Assembly: GCF_029541745.1 (NCBI RefSeq)
Contig: NZ_CP089746.1
Span: forward strand, 4,845,559 to 4,909,558
DNA length: 64,000 nt
Direction of reading: 5' to 3'
DNA from: Streptomyces sp. LX-29
GTDB lineage: Bacteria; Actinomycetota; Actinomycetes; Streptomycetales; Streptomycetaceae
Shown here piece after piece: positions 37,532-45,811 of this stretch; positions within the stretch are counted from its first letter, which is position 1; every line of letters starts with the position of its first letter. The position numbers and the translations under genes are program-made. The notes under the pieces were generated by a model. The model was not told where the DNA came from. It made no database searches and saw nothing but the letters and a program-made list of their open reading frames with translations.

Positions 37532-38604
37532 TGGCGCTGCTCCGGGAGCGGCTCCACACGGCCGCGCCCGCGGCGGCGGAGCGGCCCAGATCACCGGGCA
37601 AGGTCCCCGGCCTGCTCTGCGCCGCGCTCGGCGTCGCCGCCGCCTGGGGGACGCACCGGCTGCTGCCGGGCGTGCCGATGCTCACCGCCGCCGTGGTGCT
37701 GGGCATCACCGCGGCCCATCTGCCGGGTGCGCGCGCGCTCGTCCGCGGCGCGGGGCGGCCCGGCCTCTCCTACGCCGGCAAGCGGCTGATGCGGCTCGGC
37801 GTGGTGCTGCTGGGGCTCAAGCTCAGCCTGGACGACGTGCTCGGGCTCGGCTGGGCGACGGTGGCCATGGTCTTCGGCGTGGTCGCGGCCACCTTCGGTG
37901 GCACCTGGTGGCTGGGCCGGCGGATGGGACTGCCCGGCGACCAGCCGCTGTTGATCGCCACCGGCTACTCGATCTGCGGGGCCTCCGCGATCGGCGCGGT
38001 CAGCGAGGTGTCCGAGAGCGAGGAGCGGGACATCGCCACCTCGGTGGCGCTGGTGACGCTCTGCGGCACCCTGGCCATCGCCGTGCTGCCGCTGCTCCAG
38101 GACCCGCTGGGGCTGAGCGACGCCCAGTTCGGCCGCTGGGCCGGGGCCAGCGTGCACGACGTGGGGCAGGTCGTCGCCACCGCGCAGACCGCCGGCGGCG
38201 CCGCGCTGAGCGAGGCGGTCCTGGTGAAGCTGATGCGGGTGGCGCTGCTGGCCCCGCTGGTGGCGGCCGTGGCGGTCGCCGCACGGAACCGCCGGGTGGC
38301 CTCGTCCGCCGCCCCGACCGCGGAGGGCGCCCGGTCCGCCCGGCGCCCGCCGCTGGTCCCGCTCTTCGTCCTCGGCTTCCTGGCCATGGTGGGTGTGCGC
38401 AGCACGGAGCTGCTCTCCGCCACCGCCCTGGACGTGGCGGGGACCGCCCAGGAACTGCTGCTCGCCGCCGCCCTCTTCGGCCTCGGCAGCGCGGTGCACC
38501 TGCCCTCGCTCACCCGTACCGGGGCGCGGGTGGCGGGGCTGGGGCTGTGTGCCTGGCTGGTGGTCGCGGGGGCGAGCTACGGCGGCGTGCTGCTCACCGC
38601 GTGA
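37531..38604 (+). CDS. YeiH-family putative sulfate/sulfonate exporter
   Basis: The 357-residue membrane protein has about ten helices and the conserved family motifs GYSICGASAIGAVSEV and ASVHDVGQVVATAQ, plus GLKLSLDDVLGLGW. It belongs to the UPF0324/Cons_hypoth698 family, for which export of sulfur or related anions is proposed. It begins inside the cysteine dioxygenase stop (TAATG). The context supports removal of sulfite or sulfonate from cysteine oxidation. Confidence 0.92.
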   Translation: MALLRERLHTAAPAAAERPRSPGKVPGLLCAALGVAAAWGTHRLLPGVPMLTAAVVLGITAAHLPGARALVRGAGRPGLSYAGKRLMRLGVVLLGLKLSLDDVLGLGWATVAMVFGVVAATFGGTWWLGRRMGLPGDQPLLIATGYSICGASAIGAVSEVSESEERDIATSVALVTLCGTLAIAVLPLLQDPLGLSDAQFGRWAGASVHDVGQVVATAQTAGGAALSEAVLVKLMRVALLAPLVAAVAVAARNRRVASSAAPTAEGARSARRPPLVPLFVLGFLAMVGVRSTELLSATALDVAGTAQELLLAAALFGLGSAVHLPSLTRTGARVAGLGLCAWLVVAGASYGGVLLTA

Positions 38605-38639
38605 GCCGTCGCGGGGCGAGGCGGTCGAACGTCGGCGGC

Positions 38640-38800
38640 GGGGTGCCCCCGGCCCGCCCGTCTGCGCGCGCTGGTACGCGGCCGGCGGGGTGCCCGGCCC
38701 CGCCCGTCTGCGCGCGCCGGTACGCGGCCGGCGGGTGCCCGCCCCGCCCTGCTTTCCCGCGCGGCGTCGGCCAGCCCTGCTTCCCGCGCGGCGTCGGCCC
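38640..38800. repeat. Two short tandem repeats after the YeiH gene
   Basis: A 46-base unit (GCCCGTCTGCGCGCG...GGTACGCGGCCGGCGGG) is present twice, starting near 38656 and 38702. A 28-base unit (GCCCTGCTTTCCCGCGCGGC...) is present twice from 38746 and 38774. Both are GC-rich and non-coding. Confidence 0.6.
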
Positions 38801-38830
38801 GACCGGTGGACCCGGCCGGGCCGGCCGGGC

Positions 38831-39385
38831 TTACGGGTGCCAGACCTCCTTGATGGAGTCGATCTTGCCCTCGCCGTCCAGCGTGATGTCGTAGATGTTC
38901 CCGGAGCAGCTGTAGGGAGCCTTCACGGCGCTCTGGTCGGTCAAGCAGTCGGCGGCGTGCGACCACAGCTCGCCCACCGGCACCTCCTTGTGGGTGCCGG
39001 AGCCGGTGGACAGCTGCGCGTTCGTCTCCGGCGCGAACAGGTAGTAGTTGGCCTTGCCCTTGCCGTGGTAGATGAAGTCGTTCGGCGTGCACTCCGGCGC
39101 GGCGTCCTTGGCGGACAGCGAGCCCTTCGACGGGGGCACGGCGATCTCGACCATCTTGTGGCCGGCGGGCAGCGTTGGCGGCTCCCCGCAGTCACCGGGG
39201 CCCTCCTCCTCGGTGCCCTTGCCCTCGCCCTCGCCGGCCTTCTGGTCCTTCTGGTCCTTCGCCGGCTGGGAGGCGGAGCCGCCGGTGGAGCCACCCGCGG
39301 TGTCGTCCTCCGGCCCACAGGCGGCCGCGCCGCCGAGCGCGGCGACGAGCACGAGACTGCTGATGAGGCGTCGAGTCGGCTTCAT
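38831..39385 (-). CDS. Lipoprotein of unknown function
   Basis: The 184-residue protein has a signal peptide ending in a lipobox (LVAALGGAAAC, Cys near residue 23). A low-complexity Gly/Lys/Glu linker is followed by a folded domain with four Cys (DCGEPP, ECTPNDFIYHGKG, DCLTDQ, YSCSGN). The end resembles small Streptomyces lipoproteins. It should be anchored outside the membrane. A GGGGGA lies ahead of the ATG. It diverges from the MFS gene. No function was recognised. Confidence 0.85.
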   Translation of the reverse strand: MKPTRRLISSLVLVAALGGAAACGPEDDTAGGSTGGSASQPAKDQKDQKAGEGEGKGTEEEGPGDCGEPPTLPAGHKMVEIAVPPSKGSLSAKDAAPECTPNDFIYHGKGKANYYLFAPETNAQLSTGSGTHKEVPVGELWSHAADCLTDQSAVKAPYSCSGNIYDITLDGEGKIDSIKEVWHP

Positions 39386-39631
39386 ATCGGATCCCCCGTC
39401 AGGTGAGAAAAACGTGATGATCATGCGGTTCCGGGGGCCGGGTGATTTCAAGATCAATCACCTGGCCCGGCGGGAATCGTAAGGCATGTTCATGGCGAGC
39501 TCGGTGCCGCGTTGATCACCGCGGGCATGTCGTAGCCGGTTCATGACACAGGCGGGACCGTCCGGACACCTAGGACCGAAGGACGATTCGATCTCCGCCC
39601 CGAGACAGGTGGCAGACCTGACGGCCCTTCC

Positions 39632-39637
39632 TACGCT
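39632..39637 (+). promoter_or_regulatory. -10 element of the MFS gene
   Basis: TACGCT is followed by six bases and the ATG at 39644, with no Shine-Dalgarno; a leaderless start is predicted. Confidence 0.45.
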
Positions 39638-39643
39638 GGCGCA

Positions 39644-41149
39644 ATGACCACCCTCGACTCGCGCGGCCCCGACACCGCGTCCCCCTCGGCGCCGGTGGAC
39701 GGCGACACCGTGCTCAGCCGCCGCTACCGCGCCCTCACCCTCGGCATCATCTCCGTGGTCTCGCTCGTCGCCTTCGAGGCGAGCGCCGTCAACACCGCCA
39801 TGCCGGTCGCGGCGCACGCCCTGGACGGGGTGGAGCTCTACGCCTTCGCCTTCTCCGGCTACTTCACCGCGAGCCTGTTCGCGATGGTCCTGTCCGGCGA
39901 GTGGTGCGACCGGCGCGGCCCGCTGCTGCCGCTCTTCACCGGCATCGCGGGCTTCTGCGCGGGACTGCTGATCTCCGGCTCGGCGCAGCAGATGTGGATG
40001 TTCGTCGGCGGGCGCGCGGTCCAGGGCGTCGGCGGCGGACTGGTGATCGTCGCGCTGTACGTGGTGGTCGGCCGGGCCTACCCGGAGCGGCTGCGGCCCG
40101 CCGTGCTGGCCGCCTTCTCCGCCGCCTGGGTGCTGCCGGTCATCGTCGGCCCGCTGGCCGCGGGCACGGTCACCGAGCAGCTCAGCTGGCGCTGGGTCTT
40201 CCTCGCCATCCCGGTGCTGGTGCTGCTCCCGCTGTGCGTCATGCTCCCCGCCCTGCGGGCCCTCCCGCCGGGCGACCTCACCCCGGCCATGGACCGCCGG
40301 CGGATCCTGCTCGCCCTGGGCGTCGCGGCCGGCGCCGGGCTGCTCCAGTACGCCGCCCAGGACCTCGGCTGGGTCTCGCTGGCGCCCGCCGTGGCCGGGC
40401 TGGCGCTGCTCGTCCCCTGCGTGCTGCGGCTGCTGCCGACCGGCACCTTCCGCGCGGCGCGCGGGCTGCCCTCCGTCATCCTGCTGCGCGGCATCGCGGC
40501 CGGCGCGTTCCTGGGCGCGGAGAGCTTCATACCGCTGATGCTGGTCAGCGAGCGCGGGCTCTCGGCGACCCTGGCCGGACTCTCCCTCACCAGCGGCGGG
40601 CTGAGCTGGACGCTGGGCTCCTACACCCAGAGCCGGCCGCGGCTGGAACCCCACCGGGAGCGGCTGATGGGACTCGGCATGCTGCTGATCGCCCTCGCGC
40701 TCGGGATGGCCCCGCTGGCCCTGCTGGAGCCGGTGCCGGTGTGGATCGTCGCCGTGGCGTGGGTGATCGGCGGTTACGGCATGGGGCTCGCGGTCTCCAG
40801 CGCCAGCGTGCTGCTGCTGAAGCTGTCCCGCCCGGGCGAGGAGGGCGGCAACTCCGCCTCCCTCCAGGTCTCCGACGCCCTCGGCAACATCGTCCTGCTC
40901 GGTCTCGGCGGCGTGCTCTTCGTCTCCTTCGGCGGCGGCTCGGTGGCGGCCGAGGGCGGCCACGCCGGCGCGGCGGCGGCGACCGGCGGCTCCCATCCGG
41001 CCGCGTTCGTCGCCGTCTACGTGGCCATGGCGACGGTCGCGCTGGTCGGCGCCCTGGTCACCACCCGGCTGCGCCCCAAGGCGACCACGGGGCCCGCGAC
41101 GGCCGACGATGTGAGCTCGATCCCACCCGCGGGTGGCGCCCCGCGATAA
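39644..41149 (+). CDS. MFS transporter, drug/proton antiporter type
   Basis: The 501-residue membrane protein has 12-14 predicted helices. Motif A-like LSGEWCDRRGPLLPLFTGI lies between helices 2 and 3, and motif C-like AAWVLPVIVGPLAAGTVTEQ marks drug exporters. It starts with NTAMPVAAHALDGVELYAFA, typical of DHA2-like proteins. The substrate is unknown. Its ATG follows a TACGCT -10 box by six bases. It stands alone between a divergent lipoprotein and the helicase gene. Confidence 0.9.
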   Translation: MTTLDSRGPDTASPSAPVDGDTVLSRRYRALTLGIISVVSLVAFEASAVNTAMPVAAHALDGVELYAFAFSGYFTASLFAMVLSGEWCDRRGPLLPLFTGIAGFCAGLLISGSAQQMWMFVGGRAVQGVGGGLVIVALYVVVGRAYPERLRPAVLAAFSAAWVLPVIVGPLAAGTVTEQLSWRWVFLAIPVLVLLPLCVMLPALRALPPGDLTPAMDRRRILLALGVAAGAGLLQYAAQDLGWVSLAPAVAGLALLVPCVLRLLPTGTFRAARGLPSVILLRGIAAGAFLGAESFIPLMLVSERGLSATLAGLSLTSGGLSWTLGSYTQSRPRLEPHRERLMGLGMLLIALALGMAPLALLEPVPVWIVAVAWVIGGYGMGLAVSSASVLLLKLSRPGEEGGNSASLQVSDALGNIVLLGLGGVLFVSFGGGSVAAEGGHAGAAAATGGSHPAAFVAVYVAMATVALVGALVTTRLRPKATTGPATADDVSSIPPAGGAPR

Positions 41150-41225
41150 CCCCGAGGCGTGAACCGGGGCCCAGGTAGGCTGACGCGGTTGCCGATCCCG
41201 AGCCCCGACCAGCCCGACGGAGACC

Positions 41226-43025
41226 GTGACTACCACCGCCGCCTCAAGCCACAGCCATCACCTCTCACCGGCCTTCCCGGGCCGTGCCCCCTGGGGCACC
41301 GCGAACAAGCTGCGTGCCTGGCAGCAGGGGGCGATGGAGAGGTACATCCAGACCCAGCCGCGTGACTTCCTCGCGGTCGCCACCCCCGGTGCCGGCAAGA
41401 CCACCTTCGCGCTCACCCTCGCCTCCTGGCTGCTGCACCACCACGTGGTGCAGCAGGTGACCGTGGTCGCGCCCACCGAGCACCTGAAGAAGCAGTGGGC
41501 CGAGGCGGCCGCCCGGGTGGGCATCAAGCTGGACCCGGAGTACAGCGCCGGCCCGTTGGGACGCGAGTACCACGGTGTGGCCGTGACCTACGCCGGCGTC
41601 GGCGTCCGCCCCATGCTGCACCGCAACCGCTGCGAGCAGCGCAAGACGCTGGTCATCCTGGACGAGATCCACCACGCCGGCGACTCCAAGTCCTGGGGCG
41701 AGGCGTGCCTGGAGGCGTTCGACCCGGCCACCCGCCGGCTGGCGCTGACCGGCACCCCCTTCCGGTCCGACACCAACCCCATCCCCTTCGTCACCTACGA
41801 AGAGGGCAACGACGGCATCCGGCGCTCCTCCGCCGACTACACCTACGGCTACGGCAACGCGCTCGGCGACGGCGTGGTCCGGCCGGTGATCTTCCTCAGC
41901 TACAGCGGCAACATGCGCTGGCGCACCAAGGCGGGCGACGAGATCGCGGCGCGGCTCGGCGAGCCGATGACCAAGGACGCCGTGTCCCAGGCATGGCGCA
42001 CAGCGCTGGACCCGCGCGGCGACTGGATGCCCAATGTGCTGCGCGCCGCCGACCAGCGGCTCACCGAGGTGCGCAAGGCGATCCCGGACGCCGGCGCGCT
42101 GGTCATCGCCACCGACCAGGAGTCGGCGCGCGCGTACGCCAAGCTGATCCGCGAGATCACCGGACAGGGCGCCACCCTCGTGCTCTCCGACGACTCCGGC
42201 GCCTCGCAGCGCATCGAGGACTTCAGCCACAACGACGACCGCTGGATGGTCGCCGTCCGCATGGTGTCCGAGGGCGTCGACGTGCCCCGGCTGGCGGTCG
42301 GCGTCTACGCCACCACGATCTCCACCCCGCTCTTCTTCGCCCAGGCCGTCGGCCGCTTCGTGCGCTCCCGCCGGCGCGGCGAGACCGCCTCGGTCTTCCT
42401 GCCCACCATCCCCATGCTGCTCGGCTTCGCCAACGAGATGGAGGTCGAGCGCGACCACGTCCTGGACAAGCCGAAGAAGGACGGCGAGGAGGAGGACATC
42501 TACGCCGAGGAGGAGAAGCTCCTCCAGGAGGCCGAGCGGCAGCAGGACGAGGACACCGGCGAGCAGGACATGCTGCCCTTCGAGGCGCTGGAGTCCGACG
42601 CCGTGTTCGACCGGGTGCTCTTCGACGGCGCCGAGTTCGGCATGCAGGCCCACCCCGGCAGCGAGGAGGAACAGGACTACCTCGGCATCCCCGGCCTGCT
42701 CGAACCCGACCAGGTGCAGCTGCTGCTCCAGAAGCGGCAGGCCCGGCAGATCGCGCACAGCCGTCGGAAGCCCGATGCCGAGGCCGACCTGATCGAACTC
42801 CCCGCCGACCGGCGTCCCGTGGTCACCCACAAGGAGCTCCTGGAGCTCCGCAAGGAGCTCAACTCGCTGGTCGGCGCCTATGTCCACCAGAGCGGTAAGC
42901 CGCACGGCGTCATCCACACCGAGCTGCGCCGGGTCTGCGGCGGCCCGCCCAGCGCGGAGGCCACGGCGGGCCAGATCCGGGAACGGATCAAGAAGGTGCG
43001 GGAGTGGGCGACGCGGATGCGGTGA
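41226..43025 (+). CDS. DEAD/DEAH-box superfamily 2 helicase
   Basis: The 599-residue protein has Walker A ATPGAGKTTFALTLASWLL near residue 53, Walker B VILDEIHHAGDSKSWGEA near 140, motif III LALTGTPFRSD near 172, and the helicase C domain with MVAVRMVSEGVDVPRL and FFAQAVGRFVRSRR near 340-380. A charged Glu/Lys segment and a C-terminal domain ending in REWATRMR follow. It resembles the RadD/UvsW-like group used in DNA repair. The GTG has GGAG upstream; TAGGCT at 41177 may be its -10 box. It is a single gene widely conserved in actinobacteria. Confidence 0.9.
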   Translation: MTTTAASSHSHHLSPAFPGRAPWGTANKLRAWQQGAMERYIQTQPRDFLAVATPGAGKTTFALTLASWLLHHHVVQQVTVVAPTEHLKKQWAEAAARVGIKLDPEYSAGPLGREYHGVAVTYAGVGVRPMLHRNRCEQRKTLVILDEIHHAGDSKSWGEACLEAFDPATRRLALTGTPFRSDTNPIPFVTYEEGNDGIRRSSADYTYGYGNALGDGVVRPVIFLSYSGNMRWRTKAGDEIAARLGEPMTKDAVSQAWRTALDPRGDWMPNVLRAADQRLTEVRKAIPDAGALVIATDQESARAYAKLIREITGQGATLVLSDDSGASQRIEDFSHNDDRWMVAVRMVSEGVDVPRLAVGVYATTISTPLFFAQAVGRFVRSRRRGETASVFLPTIPMLLGFANEMEVERDHVLDKPKKDGEEEDIYAEEEKLLQEAERQQDEDTGEQDMLPFEALESDAVFDRVLFDGAEFGMQAHPGSEEEQDYLGIPGLLEPDQVQLLLQKRQARQIAHSRRKPDAEADLIELPADRRPVVTHKELLELRKELNSLVGAYVHQSGKPHGVIHTELRRVCGGPPSAEATAGQIRERIKKVREWATRMR

Positions 43026-43600
43026 CGCTGGGCGCTGTGCCGATTTCGACGTGAGCCGCCTGCTCGCGGAGCACCGGTGGTGCGGTGGGTTCGGTACCGC
43101 CGGGCTCCGGCGTCGTGGTTGTTCGCCGTCGCGGCGGGGCGGGGGAGGCCGATCCCCGGGGCGCGGGGGCGCGGGGCGCGGGGCGCTCCGGGGTTGCGGT
43201 GGGTTTGGCACCGCCGGGCTCCGGCGCTGTGGTGGTTCACCGTCGCGGCGGGATGGGCCTGGCTGCGGCGAGAGCAGAGGCCGTCAAGGGGTTTCAGGCG
43301 GATTCATCAAGCTGCCATGAAACCGCTCCCGTCGACCGGCTGTATCACCACATCATCGGATAAAACGGTACGCAATGCGGTCGCCGTTGTGGCCTCCCTT
43401 GCTCGGATTCTGGACGGACTCTTCCGCTAAGCGGACCGGCTCGCTACCGTTCCGCGCAACGCACACGCCCCGTGGCAGCGCCGCCGCGGAGCGCAGCCGG
43501 TGCGTGGGACACACGACCGGCGGCTCTTCTGCGCGCCGTCGCCGGGACCGAGGGCGCATCCGCAGGGAGAGGGTCGCCACTCACACCGAGGAGGGGCGTC
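43026..43600. other. Intergenic region with a duplicated 59-base segment and an IclR operator-like palindrome
   Basis: A 59-base block at 43081-43139 is repeated at 43195-43253 with a few mismatches (tgcggtgggtt...accgccgggctccggcg). Further right the GC falls (43300-43440) and TCCGC-taa-GCGGA occurs at 43423-43435. No gene was seen. Confidence 0.6.
43423..43435. promoter_or_regulatory. Candidate IclR-family operator
   Basis: TCCGCTAAGCGGA is a perfect 5-bp inverted repeat with three-base centre, the form typical of IclR-family sites, about 165 bases before the IclR start. Confidence 0.45.
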
Positions 43601-44254
43601 GTGACCGCGGAGACCTCTCAGACACTCGACCGGGGACTGCGCGTCCTCAAACTGCTCGCCGACACGGACCACGGGCTGACCGTCACCGAGCTCTCGACGA
43701 GGCTCGGCGTCAACCGCACCGTGGTCTACCGGCTGCTGGCCACCCTGGAACAACACGCACTCGTACGCCGGGACATCGGCGGGCGGGCGCGCGTCGGGCT
43801 CGGGGTGCTCCAGCTGGGGCGCCAGGTCCACCCCCTGGTACGGGAGGCGGCACTGCCCGCGTTGCGCGCGCTCGCCGAGGACATCGGCGCCACCGCCCAC
43901 CTCACGCTCGTCGACGGCAGCGAGGCGCTGGCCGTCGCCGTGGTCGAGCCCACCTGGACCGACTACCACGTGGCCTACCGGGCCGGCTTCCGGCACCCGC
44001 TGGACCGCGGGGCCGCCGGGCGGGCGATCCTCGCGGCCCGTAACGCCGTCCGGGAGGGGCAGTCCTTCGATCCGGGATACGCCCTGACCCACGGCGAGCT
44101 GGAGGCCGGCGCCAGCGGCGCGGCCGCCCCGCTGCTGGGCATCAGCGGCATCGAGGGCAGCGTGGGTGTGGTCATGCTCACCGACTCGGTGCCGGAGCGG
44201 GTCGGCCCGCGCGTCGTGGACGCGGCCCGGGAGGTGGCGGAGGCGCTGGGCTGA
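43601..44254 (+). CDS. IclR-family transcriptional regulator
   Basis: The 217-residue protein has an N-terminal winged HTH (SQTLDRGLRVLKLLAD, LTVTELSTRLGVNRTVVYRL) and an IclR effector domain (LRALAEDIGATAHLTLVDGS, PLDRGAAGRAILAARNAV, with GVVMLTDSVPE near the end). It is somewhat shorter than the usual 250 residues. GAGGAGG sits five bases before the GTG. No metabolic operon lies alongside except HppD further on, so its target is open; autoregulation through the palindrome at 43423 is likely. Confidence 0.9.
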   Translation: MTAETSQTLDRGLRVLKLLADTDHGLTVTELSTRLGVNRTVVYRLLATLEQHALVRRDIGGRARVGLGVLQLGRQVHPLVREAALPALRALAEDIGATAHLTLVDGSEALAVAVVEPTWTDYHVAYRAGFRHPLDRGAAGRAILAARNAVREGQSFDPGYALTHGELEAGASGAAAPLLGISGIEGSVGVVMLTDSVPERVGPRVVDAAREVAEALG

Positions 44255-44363
44255 CGCGCCCCACCGCCGGCGCGGGCGATCGGAGCCGTCGCCCGGCCGA
44301 TCCCGCCCCGAACGGCGGGGGTGCGCGGACCGGGTCGGGGGCTCGGTGATCCCAGAAGTGAAC

Positions 44364-44369
44364 TAGGGT
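44364..44369 (+). promoter_or_regulatory. -10 element of the Lon-like protease gene
   Basis: TAGGGT, six bases, then ATG at 44376; no Shine-Dalgarno. Confidence 0.45.
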
Positions 44370-44375
44370 CACTTC

Positions 44376-45173
44376 ATGCCCGCCGTGCCCGCACTCTCCC
44401 GCCGCGCCTGGACCCTGGTGATCTGCGCCACGACCGTCGTCGCCCTGCTCGTGGCCGCCGCGTTCGCACCGCTGCCCTTCGCGATCGCCTACCCCGGCAG
44501 CACCGTGAACGTCCTCGGCTCCGACAAGGGCAAGCCGGTGATCTCCATCTCCGGCGCGGACACCCGCAAGAGCAGTGGTCAGCTGCGGATGACCACGATC
44601 GTGGCGACCGGACCGGGCACCACCGTCCGGCTGGACGATCTGGTCGACAGCTGGTTCGACGGCGACCGCGCGGTGATGCCGCACGACGCGGTCTACCCGG
44701 TCGGCGACACCACCGAGGAGATCGAGCGCCACAACGCCAAGGAGATGAAGAAGTCGCAGGACACGGCGGTCCGTGCGGCGCTGCGCTACCTCCACCGGTC
44801 CGATGAGGACATCGACGTCACGCTCCGCCTGGCGGACGTCGGCGGGCCCAGCGCCGGGCTGCTGTTCACCCTCGGGATCATCGAGAAGCTGGACGGCGAC
44901 GGCCGCGGCGGCGATCTCACCGGCGGTCGGACGATCGCCGGCACCGGCACCATCGAGGCCGACGGCACGGTCGGCGCGGTGGGCGGGGTGCCGCTGAAGA
45001 CGCAGGCGGCGAAGCGGGACGGCGCGACGGTCTTCCTGGTGCCCAAGGAGGAGTGCTCCGACGCGGAGGCCGAGCTGCCGGAGGGGTTGCAGCTGATCCC
45101 GGTGACCGAGCTGAAGGACGCGGTCTCCTCGCTGCGCGCGCTCTCCTCCGGCCAGAAGGTGCCGAGCTGCTGA
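44376..45173 (+). CDS. Membrane-anchored Lon-like (S16) serine protease without PDZ domain
   Basis: The 265-residue protein has one N-terminal transmembrane helix (WTLVICATTVVALLVAAAF) and a C-terminal S16 domain with the Ser in DVGGPSAGLLFTLGIIE near 160 and the Lys of the Ser-Lys dyad in VPLKTQAAKRDGATVFLVP near 208. Relatives such as YlbL/SdrC-type proteins carry a PDZ domain between these parts and have about 350 residues; here that region is short and not PDZ-like. The ATG is six bases after a TAGGGT -10 box. Substrates are unknown. Confidence 0.88.
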   Translation: MPAVPALSRRAWTLVICATTVVALLVAAAFAPLPFAIAYPGSTVNVLGSDKGKPVISISGADTRKSSGQLRMTTIVATGPGTTVRLDDLVDSWFDGDRAVMPHDAVYPVGDTTEEIERHNAKEMKKSQDTAVRAALRYLHRSDEDIDVTLRLADVGGPSAGLLFTLGIIEKLDGDGRGGDLTGGRTIAGTGTIEADGTVGAVGGVPLKTQAAKRDGATVFLVPKEECSDAEAELPEGLQLIPVTELKDAVSSLRALSSGQKVPSC

Positions 45174-45209
45174 TCGGCCCGCTCAGCCGGTCCTGCCGAA
45201 GCCTCCTCC

Positions 45210-45677
45210 TCAGTCCTCCGCGGCCTGCTTCACCAGCGGGATGATCCGCAGGGGGACCGCGTTCTCCATCACGATCGCCGTGGAGGCGCGCACGATGCCG
45301 TCGAAGCCCACCACCCGGTCGATCACCCGCTGGAGATCCGCGTTCGAACGGGCGACCAGACGGCAGAGCATGTCCCCGTGTCCGGTGGTGGTGTGCAGCT
45401 CCAGCACCTCGGGGACGGTGGCCAGATGGGCCCGCACATCGGTGCCCTGGCCCTGTTTGATCTCCAGCGTGGCGAACGCGGTGACCGGATAGCCGAGCGC
45501 CGCCGGGTCCACCTGGGGACCGAATCCACGGATCACCCCGTTGGCCTGAAGCCGGTCCAGTCGGGCCTGGGCGGTGCCCCGCGCCACGCCGAGCCGACGC
45601 GAGGCCTCCAGCACGCCGATCCGGGGCTCGTCGGCGAGCAGCTCGATCAGACGTGCGTCCAGACGGTCGATTCCCAC
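45210..45677 (-). CDS. Lrp/AsnC-family regulator, probably of hppD
   Basis: The 155-residue protein has an N-terminal HTH (GIDRLDARLIELLADEPRIG, VARGTAQARLDRLQANGVI) and a C-terminal RAM/AsnC ligand domain (VTAFATLEIKQGQG, HGDMLCRLVARSNADLQRVI). AGGAGG on the minus strand lies four bases before the chosen GTG at 45677; further in-frame upstream sequence looks non-coding. It diverges from hppD with 134 AT-richer bases between, so it very likely controls tyrosine catabolism in response to an amino acid. Confidence 0.92.
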   Translation of the reverse strand: MGIDRLDARLIELLADEPRIGVLEASRRLGVARGTAQARLDRLQANGVIRGFGPQVDPAALGYPVTAFATLEIKQGQGTDVRAHLATVPEVLELHTTTGHGDMLCRLVARSNADLQRVIDRVVGFDGIVRASTAIVMENAVPLRIIPLVKQAAED

Positions 45678-45811
45678 GATGCCTCCTGTGCCGGCTGTGG
45701 CCGTAGTCACTATGTACACAATGCCGCGGCTTACTCGACAGTGGCTATACAAACTGCTCAGGAATTCAACAAACTATTGCGCACTCTGAGCCGCGGGGAG
45801 AGTCTGCGGTT
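45678..45811. promoter_or_regulatory. Divergent promoter region lrp-type gene / hppD
   Basis: The region is strikingly AT-rich for this chromosome (ttcaacaaactattgcg and tatacaaactgctcagg), as expected for Lrp-type binding. TGTACA occurs at 45713. No single clear operator was defined. Confidence 0.5.

Noticed and set aside
38605..38830. Coding extension or small gene in the tandem repeats after the YeiH gene
   Set aside because: Open frames there translate to repeats of Arg/Pro/Gly without start signals; the repeats are better seen as non-coding duplications.
39472..39490. Third SigR promoter (GGGAAT before the MFS gene)
   Set aside because: The nearest GTT is ten bases away, not 18-19, so the spacing is wrong.
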